Below are positions 11,280 through 23,234 of a stretch of DNA of 64,000 bases, in pieces. The DNA is from Calliopum simillimum (lineage: Eukaryota > Arthropoda > Insecta > Diptera > Lauxaniidae). The DNA lies in NCBI GenBank assembly GCA_951812925.1, contig OX638372.1, forward strand, positions 3,906,001-3,970,000. The letters run 5' to 3'. The notes under the pieces were generated by a model. The model worked only from the letters and a program-made list of their open reading frames with translations. It was not told where the DNA came from and did not search any database. Numbering within the stretch: the first letter of the stretch is position 1; each line of letters begins with the position of its first letter. Both the position numbers and the translations under genes were made by a program.

Positions 11280-12471
11280 TTTTGAAGGTACATTTGACAG
11301 CTGTCAAAATCAGTCAACAAAACAATTTTATCTTGTGTGCATCATTATTATTTTTCACGATGAATAACTTCAAAAATTCGAGAAAAAGACAGCATTTGCG
11401 GGAGGTTCTGTTGGGTCATTTTTTTGCAAAGAAAACTGCTGCGGAAAGTCATAGTTTGCTTGTAGAAGCTTATGGCGACGATGCTTTAGGAAAAACACAG
11501 TGTTTTGAATGGTTTAAACCCTTCAAAAGTGCCGATTTTGACATCAAAGACAAAGAACGCCCAGGACAGCCAAAAAAGTATGAAGGCGAAGAATTAGAGA
11601 AGCTACTCGATGAGGATTCGTGTCAAACACAAGACGAGCTTGCCAAATCGTTGGGAGTGACTTAGCAAGCCATTTCAAAACGTTTGAAAGCCGCCGGATA
11701 CATTCAGAAGCAAGGTAATTGGGTCCCCTATGAGTTGAAGCCGAGAGACGTTGAACGGCGCTTCTGTATATCTGAAATGCTGCTTGAGCGCCATAAAAAC
11801 AAATCATTTTTGCATCGGATTGTGACTGGGGATGAAAAATGGATCCATTATGACAATCCCAAGCGCAAAAAGTCATACGTGAAACCCGGCCAACCAGCCA
11901 AATCAACCTCGAAGCCAAATATCCATGGCGCCAAGGTTATGCTGTGTATTTGGTGGGATCAGAAGGGGCCGTTATATTATGAGTTGTTGAAATCAGGCCA
12001 GACAATCACAGGTGACCTGTATCGAATACAATTAATACGTTTGAAGCGTGCCATCATCGAAAAACGCCCGGAAAATGCGACCAGACACGAAGCAATAATT
12101 TTTCATCATGACAACGCTCGGCCGCATGTTGCAAGACCCGTGAAAAACTATTTGGAAAATAGTGGATGGGAAGTTTTGGCTCACCCGCCTTATAGTCCGG
12201 ACCTTGCTCCGTCTGACTTTCATTTATTTCGCTCGATGCAAAACGCCCTCACCGGAATACGCTTCACATCGGAGCAAGGCATCCGAAATTGGATAGATTC
12301 ATTTTTGGCCGCCAAGCCGGCGCAATTTTTTTGGGATGGAATTCATAAATTGCGTGAAAGATGGGGAAATTTTGTAGCTTCCAATGGACAATACTTTGAA
12401 TAAAATATATTGTAACATTTTTCCACAATAAAGCATCAAATTACGCTAAAAAATTAAGTTGTACACCCAAT
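11280..12471 (+). mobile_element. mariner transposon, 5' end eroded
   Basis: The 3' end carries a TIR-like sequence which, read inward, is TATTGGGTGTACAACTTAAT. No matching 5' TIR is visible upstream of the transposase, so the left end seems lost or rearranged. The start coordinate is approximate. The interior is one nearly complete transposase. It sits inside the older TIR element copy B, which resumes at about 12478. Confidence 0.8.
11360..12403 (+). pseudogene. mariner transposase with one in-frame stop
   Basis: DD34D transposase of Tc1/mariner, which cuts and pastes its element at TA sites. The start at 11360 gives MNNFKNSRKRQHLREVLLGH, followed by the N-terminal paired helix-turn-helix (KKTAAESHSLLVEAYGDDAL). 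The catalytic core shows TGDEKWIHYDNPKRKKSY (first Asp), HDNARPH (second Asp) and YSPDLAPSDFHLF. There are 34 residues between the second and third Asp. The length of 347 codons matches the family. A single TAG at 11663-11665, where relatives have a sense codon before QAISKRLK, is the only visible lesion, so this copy died recently. It is most like the mauritiana-type branch, by eye. Confidence 0.92.
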
Positions 12472-13192
12472 AATAAAGCAATATTTACTCCAAATATTCT
12501 ACATTTTACTTTATGTATTGTAAATTATACTTTCAGCTAAAATATGTGCAACCATTTTTAATTTATAATTTTAGTTAATATTATTTCATTTTTTTCCCTA
12601 ATAATAATAATTTTTATTCCATTCGAGTAGTCAAAAAATTAAAGTAATTGACACTAACTTTCAAACATAAATTACCTTACCTTGTAAAACCATTTTGACT
12701 TTATATTTTTTTGTGTTTGAACTTTACAGTGAGGTTAATATCATAAAAATATTTATAACCGTTTTGACTTTAAAATTCTAGTAGAAATATTTCATTCATT
12801 CATTCATTTCGTTTATTTCAAAAAAGTACCATAACGAAATGTTAAAAGATAATGTTTGGACAGACATTTGCTTAATAAGTATACAAATTTTATTCCTCTC
12901 CATTATATGGGCCAGTAGTACAGAGAATATGCTTCTATCAATCACACGGACCGACCACGGTTCGAATCCTAGCGCGTAATTTTTTTTTTTTTTTCAACTT
13001 TACAGTAAGGTAAATATCACTTAAATTTGTTCAAAAAAATTACTGGATTCTAAGGTCATTCAAAAATATCGAATTGACTAAAACAATAAGCTAAAATTTC
13101 ATCAGTGGGGAGTTGTCACTATTTTGGCTTGAAGTTCTGGTAAAATTTATTAGAAATAAAGTAGTACGTACTATTTTTTTCTTCGAGTGCAT

Positions 13193-14227
13193 ATTGTGGG
13201 TACAAAGGAGTATTGTTGTTTGTGAAGCTGTGTAAATATATTATATATATAGTTTTTTTTTTCAGAAATGGTAAACAGAACTTGGTGGAAAATAAACTAT
13301 TTCTACCTCACGTTGACCGCGAACATTTACAATTTTGTACAAAACTCAAACAACTCTGAAGAATAACTTAGCGAAGATTTTTTGGTAATCACTTATCATT
13401 AAAAAAACAACCTTCGCATAGTAAGAAGGATTTGCTTACAAAATTTTTTATTAAAGTACAATTTTTATCAAACAAGCCTAACCTTATCAAATTTTTCTGG
13501 ACCAGTCCTTACTTATGTAAGTATCATTGACTATATTCCTTCATTGGATAACATCGAATACTTTTTGAGAAGTAAAGCAAACCTTAATTTATTACCTAAA
13601 AAAAGCTTGGCTATTTATTGATCTGTTTAATGAAAAAAAAAAAAAACAGGTTGGTAACAGTTAAATATTAGTTTCATATTGCTGTGGTTATGACATTGAG
13701 AACTGATTGGGAACAATTTTAAAAACCTTTATATTCAGCAAAACTTTTTCAACGTTTTTTTCTTTCCCCTACATTTATTGTTATTGGGCTTTCACTAAAC
13801 ATACACGACTTGTAATAAATAAAAAAATCATTTTTCGACTTTATATGTTTTCATTTTTAACTAAAAAAACCTATGAGCAAGGTACTCAACAAGATATTAC
13901 AGGGTGGATCAACAGATATAAAATTCTACTGATAAATTTTAAGCAGCCGCAAAGTGTAACATGAAATAAAATTAAGCATGACACGTTATTTTACTTCAAT
14001 TTTAACTACTTTTGGCTCATTACAGGTAAAAAATAGAAGTTTATTTTATCTGTCTTAGCAGCTTCTACATGGAAAGAAAACTTTTGTAATTTTGTAGTGA
14101 AAACCGATCAAAAACTACTGCATTTTTTTTAATCTTCGTTCATTTCACATGTTTATTAAAAACTGCCTAAAAATTGTATAAAAATTTAAAATTTCCTAAT
14201 TAGTACAATTATTTGGGAGAATAAAAT
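13193..14227. other. AT-rich interval, no gene recognised
   Basis: ATCAAATTTTTCTGG followed by CAGTCCTTAC at about 13488 also occurs at about 26337, beside a Tc1-type transposase. This interval may therefore hold a remnant end of that family. Confidence 0.4.
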
Positions 14228-15543
14228 GATGTTACCTGGAAAGTTTTGCGGGATTTTTGCAAATGAGTTATTTTATAGATTTCGATGTGTTCTCTCAGAA
14301 TTTCAACTTTGCTACCTCGAGTCGTGCTCGCTCGCGCCGCCATATTGGAAAAATGGCGTCCAAAATCAGTTTTTTACAAATATCTCTTTAACGGTTACAT
14401 TTAGAGAAAAATATTGTGGAGCAATATTGTAGCTTATAAAAATGACCTTTCAATTGTTTTCGTGCGACTTATAACTGAGGAGATATCCTAATTCAAAATT
14501 TGAAAAAAATTAGTAAATTGTGCATGCCGCTTATGAGTAGGCAAAGTGATGTGTTGAGTTTAAAATTACGATAACTCATGAACGGTGAGTCACACGTTTA
14601 AAGGAAAAACATTTATTTATAGGGAATTACTTCCGCTACAAGCTATATACCATTTTGTTCACATGACTTATAGTTTAGGAGATATTTTTCAACAAACCTG
14701 AAATTTTGAAAAAAACCGTTTATTCAAAAACACTCCAAGACGTTTCGTCCCAGAAAAAAAATTGTTCATGCATTTTGTAGAACGTTCAATTCTCTATAAG
14801 AGTCTCTCCAAACTGTTTTTTCGTCAGACTTATCCTTCATGAGATATCGCGACTTGAAAATCATTCAAAACTGAACATAGTACTGCGCATAGTACAATGT
14901 TCAATTTTGAATGATTTTCAAGACGCGATATCTCATGAACGGTAAATCGAACGAAAAAACAGTTCGGAGAGATCCTTATAGGGAATTAAAAGTGCTACAA
15001 AATGCGAAAAAAGTTTATTTTCTAGAACGAAACGTTTTAGAGATTTTTTGAAAAAACGGTTTTTTTCTAAATTTTAGATTTGTTAAAAAAATATCTTCTA
15101 AACTATAGGTCATACGAAAAAAAGCAATATGTAGTTGAAATTGCAAGTAATTCCCTATAAAAAGATTTTTTTACTTTAAACTTGTGACGCACGGTTCATG
15201 AGTTATCGTAATTTTAAGCTCAACACACCACTGTGCCTACTCACAAGCGGTATGCACAATTTACTAATTTTTTTCAAATTTTGAATTAGGATATATCCTG
15301 AGTTATAAGTCGTACGAAAACAATTAAGAGGTCATTTTATAAGCTACAATATTGCCCCACAATATTTTTCTCTAAATGTAACTGTTCAAAAGATATTTGT
15401 AAAAAACTGATTTTGGACGCCATTTTTCCAATATGGCGGCGCGAGCGAACACGATTCGAGGTAGCAAAGTTGAAATTCTGAGCACATCGAAATCTATAAA
15501 ATAACTCATTTGCAAAAATCCCGCAAAAATTTCCAGGTAAAAC
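14228..15543. mobile_element. Very long hairpin (1.3 kb palindrome)
   Basis: Two inverted arms of about 655 bp meet near 14885 with almost no spacer. Examples are TTACCTGGAAAGTTTTGCGGG at the left against CCCGCAAAAATTTCCAGGTAA at the right, and the paired CCATATTGG...CCAATATGG blocks at 14340 and 15427. The arms differ by scattered substitutions, so they have aged separately. There is no transposase. The short frames at 14226 and 15337 are the same arm read from each side. Confidence 0.9.
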
Positions 15544-15759
15544 TACCAAATGACTGTACTAAATATAAATAATCAATATCAATAAATCAGTATTTCAATA
15601 TTAACATAGTAAAAATTATCAATCAAGAAATAAAATTATTACACAGAAATACAATTTTTTTTTTTCAAACAGTTTATATTAAAAAAAATTAAACAATATT
15701 TCAATTGTCTATTGAATTTAACAAAAAAAGATTAAGAAAAATTATCGTTTTTTGTATCT

Positions 15760-16108
15760 AGCATTGGGCGGGCGAGATTTGAACCGAAGGAAATATGTCT
15801 TGTTATAAAAATACCATGTCTGATAGAAGCGCTCATTAGCCATCTGCACTACCGTCTTCATTATAATGAAGTTGACCGAAACTCTATTTGTTTCAAAATT
15901 TGCTATACAGTTCAATAAAATTTTATAGAAAATATGGCTTATAACTGAATCAGCATAGAAATTATTGAGTTGGAATTTTTACCCAGCTTTCTTTACATTT
16001 TCAATATGATTTCTTATTGAAGTCAAAACATTTATTTAAAAAATCGATAAGCTGCTGCCTAGTGTTTTTTGACCTGACTCACAAAAATACTTAAACCTGT
16101 CATTTGCA
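15760..16108 (-). repeat. SINE-like repeat F, copy 1
   Basis: It is the reverse complement of the repeat at 40595-40972. The tRNA-like segment on the minus strand (about 15855-15765) runs GGTAGTGCAGATGGCTAATG to CGGTTCAAATCTC. The body shares AAAGCTGGGTAAAAA and TTAAGTATTTTTG with copy 2. It ends where the next element's target duplication begins. Confidence 0.75.
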
Positions 16109-16109
16109 T

Positions 16110-17885
16110 GTATTTAATAGGGATTTCAGTCCCGGGATCCCGGGATCCCGGGATTCGAGCCTTTTTGCAGTCCCGAAAATCCCGGGATCAGTGCTACCAA
16201 TCCCGGGATTTCTTTTGCAAGTTTTTTTTTGTTAAATGACAGAAAAATCACATTAAAGTAGAGATAAAACTTATTCTCTCTAGATTTAAAACTCAAATTG
16301 AGGACAATAGCCATACAGTTAATGTAAACGCAGCAAAAAACTTGAAAGAAAAATTAAATCTAGTTTAGAATACCACTTCAAAAAAATTTTTTTTCTAGAT
16401 AATCTTATAATTTATCCAACGTTTTAATGGAAGAAATTGATATATTTTGTAATGGTGGTGATAAAGTTATTTCCTCCAGAAAACTTTCGATTATCTTTTT
16501 TCAATTCAACCAACAAGTGTTGAATCAGGAAGATGCTTTTCGTGTGCAGCAGGGGTTGAAATAAGAAAAAAAATATTACTGCAGAATTTTTTTTGATTAT
16601 TTGCAATTTTTTTCAAAGTTTTTTTAGTGCCTTATTCAAATGTTTGTTGAATACTAAATATTAATATTAAATAACAGATATCATGGCAATGATTTAATTT
16701 AAAATTGAAAATTTATAGTGAAATTTTCTTTCTTGCATTTGTAAAAATATGTTTAAAGTAGAGTTGCCGAATACTACATTTAAGCCCAGATTGGGAGGTT
16801 AGACACCTAAGACAACGGTTATATGCAAAATAAAATGAGTATTTAGTTTCAACGATTAACTCAAAAACAAAGTAATATGAACTTGGCTAAATATTAGTAT
16901 TACAATTTTTTACAATTTTTGACTGTTATTGCTGCAAATTTGAAGTTATTTCTGCAGAAATAGAGCTTATTTCAATGCCTGGTGTGAGGTTATATATCTG
17001 TGGACTTTTGACAAAACAACCTAACTCGAAATTGGCAACTTTTCAGGAGAGCCTAAAAACTGATCAACTACTTTTCAATAATGTGGCTCAATTTAGTTGA
17101 TGCAGCGTTGAATCTCCTCTTTCCATACATTTTTACTTATCTTAAAGTGTCAGCTGTCAAATTATTATTTTTTTTGGTTCATAACACTTCAAATCTTGCG
17201 TGAACTATGGGACACCCTTATATCTCTGGAACAAGAAATCATAGAGACATGGCGATTGTAACAATGGAAGCATATTTAAATTTTTTATTTAGGACTAAAA
17301 TCCTGGAGAATTGTCATGTCTCGACTTAGGATGTTTTGTCAAAAGTCCACAGATATGTAATAAATTAAGATATAAATTGGATGATAAAACAATAAATGCT
17401 TTAATTTTCCTAAAAACATATTTTAATAATAATCAAACTGATAAAAAAGAGAAGTTATTCCTTTCAAGTCCAACACTTGTTAAAACTTTGATCTCACTAT
17501 TTTATATAATTAAATATGTATGATATTTTATGTATGCATTTAACTAAGCATATAATGCTGCAATGTACCTTTATGTTCGTTTTTGAAGTAAATAAGTATT
17601 TTTGAATTTTTTGTTTTTTAAAAAAGGCGAGAATTGTTTAATGAAATGAACCTGTTTTAAGAAATTGTTCTTTAATATTTTTTACACTTTTTAAATAAAA
17701 TATCTTTGTAGGGGTGTATATAAGACAAAATATTAGGAGTTTTTAATACTAAATTCTGCTTTATTTAGAAAGAAAAAAAATTCATACAAATCCCGAAAAA
17801 TCCCGGGATCCCGGGATTAAAAAATTTCTGATCCCGAAATCCCGGGATCGCAAAAAGTCCAAAAATTGGAATCCCTAGTATTTAA
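16110..17885 (+). mobile_element. hAT-like transposon with 8-bp target duplication
   Basis: GTATTTAA occurs on both sides (16110-16117 and 17878-17885). Between them the element runs from TAGGGATTT to AATCCCTA. An 8-bp duplication with TAGGG-type ends is the hAT signature. Subterminal arrays of CCCGGGATCCCGGGAT are present at both ends. The plus strand near 17355-17425 encodes ICNKLRYKLDDKTINALIFL, which resembles the end of the hAT C-terminal dimerisation domain. The rest of the transposase is lost, and a further element is nested within. Confidence 0.85.
16995..17356. mobile_element. TIR element nested in the hAT copy
   Basis: ATATCTGTGGACTTTTGACA at the left is mirrored by TGTCAAAAGTCCACAGATAT at the right, with the match going about 38 bp inward. 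The right flank resumes the hAT C-terminal coding fragment. A related sequence (CTCGACTTAAGATGTTTTGT, ATCCTGGAAAATTGTCTTAC) is at 53979-54262. Confidence 0.8.
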
Positions 17886-17964
17886 CAACGGACTGTTAAA
17901 TAGTAGGTATAGATAGAATAGATAGTTTTTATACATTTTTTCTTTCCATGTACAAAGGCATATC

Positions 17965-18110
17965 GTCCAAAAATTTTCAGCCGCGATGTAGAAAAATATA
18001 GCGTTTTCATCATGAGAGGCTGTGGAAAAATACTGCGTACTTAGAAAATCTCTACATTTTAGGCTGACAATAAGTTGTAACTTGCAGGATTTGGAGTTAG
18101 TTTTTTTAAT
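17965..18110 (+). repeat. Repeat M, copy 1
   Basis: Shared in inverse orientation with 37520-37625: TTTTCATCRTGARAGGCTGT, ATACTGC, AGAAAATCTCTACATTTT. Identity by eye is high over about 100 bp. The family is unknown. Confidence 0.65.
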
Positions 18111-19248
18111 ATTTCTATGTGTAGTCTTAGTGAAAAAAATTATAACTCCAAAACCAGTAGGGATACCATCCTTTTATTGGATTCATGGATTTCTTTTCAG
18201 AAATGAGAATCAGAAGATCTAAAAACTTATTTTCATTTTAATCTTATTGCTAAGAAATTTGTAAAAATAGTGCTTTATGCCATATAAATGAAAACTAACT
18301 TAGTGCTAATAGCTTTAATACCTTTCCAAAATAGGTCAGAAAATTAAAATTGGTTAGGAAATGCCTAAGATATGGACATTTTTTTGTGAAGATTCAGTTA
18401 ATATCATGTTTCGAAAAGTTAAAATAATCATAACTTTTAAGCCGCGCAACTTAACATTTAATCCCTTTTTCATATAAAAAATGATTTTATTTTTTGCTTG
18501 CAAAAAAAAATATATCATAGAAGGTCAAAAAAGTAGGTAACGGTGCGTTAATAGTGGTATTTATAGTACATTTTACCAAATACAAAACAATTTAGCTTGT
18601 GCTTGTAGCCTTATTCAATACCTTTCCAAGATAAGTTGTAAACAATTATGTAAGAAGATTTTGTCACAATTTTTCCACTCTTTGGCGTGCAATTTTGCAA
18701 TTCATCAGATAAGGCATGAGACGAATCCATGTACCAAATTTCAGCGGAATTTGGAAGGGGTGTGGCAAATGTTGTTACGCTTGGCATGGAAATGCTGATA
18801 TATCGTATTAAGCTTCTCGTAGTATTGTATTATTACGTGTACTTTTTTATTCTTTTGGATTTTGTTCTTTGAATTTTGCCCACAATCATTGTAAGTATTT
18901 CGGCGCTTTACGCATATCAAAAATATGATATATTCATACACACAAAAAACACATGTGAGTCTCCCTATAAATTAACCCTTGTTCATGGTAAAATCGGTGG
19001 TAATACTGTCTAATACTTAATATTACCAATACCTGTGTTTTGCTAATTTTTCTTCAATTCCTTTTTAAAATGTTGGTGTTCTTATTTTTGTTATTGTTGT
19101 TGTTGCTGTTAAAATTTTGTCCATCGTATTAACATACGCGACGGTCGGTTTCGTATTTGAAAATTTTATATTCATGAAGCACATGACCAGGGTTCGTTGG
19201 TTGGGGATATTCTCGTATTCGTGAACATTGTGCGTCTTCACTTGGTGG
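18111..19248. other. Interval upstream of a core promoter; no gene seen
   Basis: No repeat partner or coding signal is recognised apart from a short TTG-rich run near 19090. Confidence 0.35.
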
Positions 19249-19286
19249 TATAAAAGCGATAGACCTGCAGTGGTAACGGTTCAGTT
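19249..19286 (+). promoter_or_regulatory. TATA plus TCAGTT initiator: candidate start of a plus-strand gene
   Basis: TATAAAAG (19249-19256) is followed by a perfect arthropod initiator TCAGTT at 19281-19286. The A at 19283 is 34 bases from the first T of the TATA box. The next 140 bases are GC-richer and free of repeats, like a 5' UTR exon. The nearest plus-strand gene is the synaptotagmin, whose first coding exon opens after a splice acceptor at 32326-32327. A 13 kb first intron is therefore plausible but unproven. Confidence 0.45.
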
Positions 19287-21456
19287 CAACAACGTTAATT
19301 ACAAGATAAGGCCGGAAGGAACAAAAACACATACGACAAATCGATCGACTATCAATTCCCACAAAATCGAACGAGTGTACTACTTTCAAACAAAACGGGT
19401 CTAACATAAATATAGCACATTGTGCATATCCATAACTATATTAATTAAAGGAGTCAATGTTGGCTGAAACGACTTAAAAAGTAATTAATAAAACAAATGA
19501 GCAACCAACTATTATGTTCTAAATAAGTAATACTGAATAGTTAAAATTAAAAAAATTAAACTTCTTCGGAAGTAGCAAAAATTAAACTCATATGATGAAA
19601 ATTTGAGTTGTGAGATACTACAATTGAAAAGTTTCGAATATTTTTCTTTCAGTCTTTAGAAGAGCTAAAATACAGCTTAGATTTTCATTACTTTAAAGTG
19701 AATTAACAAAGTTTTGGTATCAAAAACTATTTTTTAGCTTTCCTAAAAAGTGCAAGAAAAGATTCGAGACTTTATATATGTATACCTATACCTACATACA
19801 ATATATCTAATTCTAAATATTCTATATAATTTAAACCTTATACATAAACCTATGTTATATATAAAACCTCACAATGGTATACATATACCATATGTACAAT
19901 ACATACGTATGAAAATAGACTAGTGAATCCATAAAAATGTGCAAACAGTTTTAAAGCAGTAAAGCTTATTAAGGATTAAATAATTATCAGTCTGGTAGTA
20001 TGAAATGTAAAATAATACGTTATTTCCACTAAGGTAGTGTGTGTGCAAACAATTTGAAGGTTGGTTGAGGTTGTGATATATTTTACCATTGTACCTTACG
20101 ATCAAATGATAAAATGCAAGAAAAATTATACCCACGCACAGTGTAAGATTTTGCCAATCTTGATGCTTTTAATTCATTAGCAGCCGTAGTTTGAAAGATA
20201 TCGAAATGAAATTTAGTATGTGAACTTTAATTTTGAGAAAAAGATGAGAAATATTGGCTAAAACGTACTCGAGCTTCTATTTGGATCTCATTAAAAATTT
20301 GTTGAATCCATCTAGGAAATTTCTATGAGTACAGCAGATCATTATGCAGTTTGGTATTGTATTTATTGAAACTTTCTTTCTGTGTAGGTTTCGGAAGTTC
20401 TTTTGACCTTTAAACTGTTATTTTACGTTTCTCGTCTACATTGTGATCGATTTTTCTGAAATTTAAAATGTTATATCATAAGATAATGGTTAATCGACTT
20501 ACATCTATGAGTTTTTTAAAAATAAATGAACAACGGATATGAAATGTATTGATCGGTCTTAAAAAATTTTAAATAATTTAATATAACATGAAGAAAGGAT
20601 TGAATATAAAGGAAATACAATAGAGTTTTTATGTTAGCCCATGCGTGTGTACTCTTCTACTCATATTTACCTATTAGACTGATCCAAAATAAAGAAGTGA
20701 AAAAAATATCAGTGTCAGTGCAAATATTTTTTCTAGTTTTGTTAGTATGTATGTATATCTTTTACAATAAATAATATCTTTACAAAACTCAAATTGCATT
20801 TCACCAGAAATTCTTAAATTCATTGCTTGAGGCTTTAATTATAATGAAAAAAAACGGACCAAATAACATAACATTATTTATTATTTCCTTTGGCCCTATG
20901 CTCCTCCTAGGAGTTAAAGGAGAATACATACATTTATTATTTCCATGTAATTTTGGACAAGTCTAATATTTATGTGTGTCAATCGTAACTAAATGCATTG
21001 GAAAAGTATTTCGGAATTTCAACATGTGCTTGTATTATTAATTATTAAATATCATTTGACATAGCGAAGTTGACGATAGTGGCTCTTAACTGACTGTCAC
21101 CAAACAACATGTATGCAAAAGCTTTCTTGACTTTTGAAAGAATCGTAAAAATCCTAAATGTTATCATCGTGGAAAGCTCTAAATATCCTGTGGAACTGAA
21201 TCAATAAAGAGCCGGTTAATATATGTGTCTTTGTGTTTGGTGATTTTAAGAATGGTTCTTATTGCAGCTGCTGGCCACTGCACAAGATTAGCTTTTGACT
21301 CTTGTGCGTGTGACAGCGGCTATTGTGAGATACCGGAAAACAACTAGCGCTATTCGCATGCATTCTAATAAAGTGTAACTATCGCGATTTGGTATGTGGG
21401 TACTCGTACAATATCAAAAGTGTAATTTTGTTTCTTTTGTGTGTTTTTAAAATGAT
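19287..21456. other. 2.2 kb without recognised genes or elements
   Basis: The first 140 bases may be a non-coding exon. The remainder is AT-rich with no protein motif. A GC-richer patch at 21260-21370 (GCAGCTGCTGGCCACTGCAC) could be regulatory. If the promoter at 19249 belongs to Syt12, this is intronic. Confidence 0.35.
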
Positions 21457-22355
21457 TACACAGGTTTACAAAAAAAAAAAAATGTCATGGCGTTTCCTAG
21501 GGACATTGACGTCCTGAATCCGAATCCGGGGTCAGTTTTTTTCCAGAACGCCTGAGAAAAAAGATTTCAAGGTCATATGGAGGTCAAAATGGGGTTCATG
21601 TGTCGTTTAGTGATAAATTCGCTAAAATTCTGAAACTAATTTTTTATCATTGAGCTCTTAGTCCCTAAAAAGAATTTGTGATCAAAAAAGGTATCTCGGA
21701 CCTACATAGTTTCGGAGATATAGCCATCGAAAGATCAGAATATATATCTTCTATGAAAACCGCTATAAGTTGGGAGCCCCTGGATGGATTTGAAAAATAT
21801 TGGTGTCATATGAAAGGTATTTTGTTGTTGTTTTTACTGTTGTTGTTGTTACTGTTGTTGTTGTTTGTGTTGTTGTTGTTGTTGCTGTTGTTGATTTATT
21901 TGTTGTTGTAATTGAAAAATTTCACAAAATTTCAAAAAAGCTCATATCTCGAAAACTATGAGTACAATTGAAAATATGCTCAGAACATTTTTATAGGCTG
22001 TTAAAATACCTTTCATATGACATCAATATTTTACAAATTTATCCAAAGGTTCCCAACTTATAGCGGATTTTATGGAAGATATATCCGGATCTTCCGATGG
22101 CTAAATTTCTGAAACTAGGTCCGAGGTACCCTTTTTGATCACAGATTCTTTTAAAGGAGTAAGGACTCAATGATATAAAATTAGTTTCAGAATTTTAGCG
22201 AATTTATCACTAAACGACACATGACCTTGAAAAAAATTTTTCCAGACGTTCTGGAAAAAAACGGACCCCGGATTCGGATTCAGGACGCCAAAGTCCCTAG
22301 GAAACACATAGTCTGGTCAAAACGCCATGACATTTTTTTTTGTAAACCTGTGTTA
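21457..22355. mobile_element. Palindromic element P with TTG-microsatellite centre
   Basis: The ends ACACAGGTTTACAAAAAA and TTTTTTGTAAACCTGTGT mirror each other. The arms match inward for about 350 bp, including paired CCTGAATCCGAATCC/GGATTCGGATTCAGG and CATATGAAAGGTAT/ATACCTTTCATATG. Partial copies are at 1545-1690 and 50890-51130. No transposase is encoded. Confidence 0.88.
21823..21909 (+). repeat. (TTG)n microsatellite
   Basis: About 87 bp of TTG units with occasional CTG occupy the loop of the palindrome. The poly-leucine frame across it is a shadow of this repeat. Confidence 0.95.
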
Positions 22356-22984
22356 TTTGTGTAAAATTTAAGGTTATTTTTATCTAAATGTTTTAAAATT
22401 TTTGTCTATTTTTGTAAATAGCAAATAATTAAAAATAATTAATATCACACTTTATATACCTTTCGATATTATTAGCTTTCCGCTTCATTAATTTAGCGGA
22501 AGTGAGAACATCCCAACAAGAAAATTTAGGATCGATCTAAATTGAAACTATGAAGAATATGATTTTTATAAAAAAAAAAAAAACGTTCGACAGTTGCTGA
22601 AACTCTAACTCTTTCAAAAATATGAAGAAAAAAAACAAAAATATTAAATAAACTTGCACCACAACAAAACTCCTGACCTTATAGATTTCGCAGAGAAACA
22701 AGACGTTGGCTTGTTCAACAATTCATAATGCGCTATGTATCTTATTTCCACTTAGTCTTTTGTAAACTGGATTGTCAATCCCGGAATAAAATGCTTGCCG
22801 CGTTCAATAACGATGCATATCGCATTTGTCAATTTGAACATATTTTCGAGCCATAAGCTCGAAATCATTTTTCATCATTTTTAAAAAAAAAGTTTCTGAT
22901 TTAATTTAGAATCCTCTTAAACCTCATTTATAGCCAGTGTTTAAGTTCTTAACTTTTTCTTATATGTTTCATTAATTACCCTGA
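22356..22984. other. AT-rich interval, nothing recognised
   Basis: No gene or repeat identified. Confidence 0.35.
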
Positions 22985-23234
22985 TGAACAGGTGAAGACA
23001 ATTGTCTCAATTGTCCCATCTTTGGTCTAGTAATTTTTTAAGTAGACCAAATGGACTACGCCTTAAGCCAGAATAAATTCACTTAAATTATCATTTGTAA
23101 TAAAAATGTTTGACAGTTCGTCGATTGTGACGAATAGCAAACTACAGTGCATCGGTCTAATGACTTGCGCTGCGTGGAGAGACCCGGGCTTAAATCCTCC
23201 AGTCAGTGATTTTCAATTCAAATTTTTAATTTCT

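Larger units (their letters stand above)
11082..13192 (+). mobile_element. TIR element with tRNA-like cassette, copy B, split by mariner
   Basis: The left end is TACGGAGAAAAATCC and the right end TTTTTTTCTTCGAGTGCA, an eroded inverted pair. Internal blocks match copies A and D. The tRNA-like cassette is at about 12903-12980 (GGGCCAGTAGTACAGAG to CGGTTCGAATCC). A mariner element interrupts it between about 11215 and 12471. At 12790-12860 an ATTC repeat next to GTTTATTTC looks like a reversed LINE 3' tail. Confidence 0.75.

Noticed and set aside
11544..11918. 124-aa minus-strand frame opposite the mariner transposase
   Set aside because: Antisense shadow of the transposase coding sequence.
14226..15549. 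Two 68-70 aa open frames with Met-Leu-Pro-Gly-type starts on opposite strands
   Set aside because: They are the same palindrome arm read from each side; their similarity comes from the inverted repeat, not from gene duplication.
21678..21911. Frame with a long leucine tract resembling a membrane segment
   Set aside because: The leucines are a translated (TTG)n microsatellite inside a palindromic element.
22984..23000. CTGATGA as another hammerhead core
   Set aside because: No GAAA with pairing stems at a suitable distance; the same holds for CTGATGA near 52381 and TCTGATGAG near 52327.
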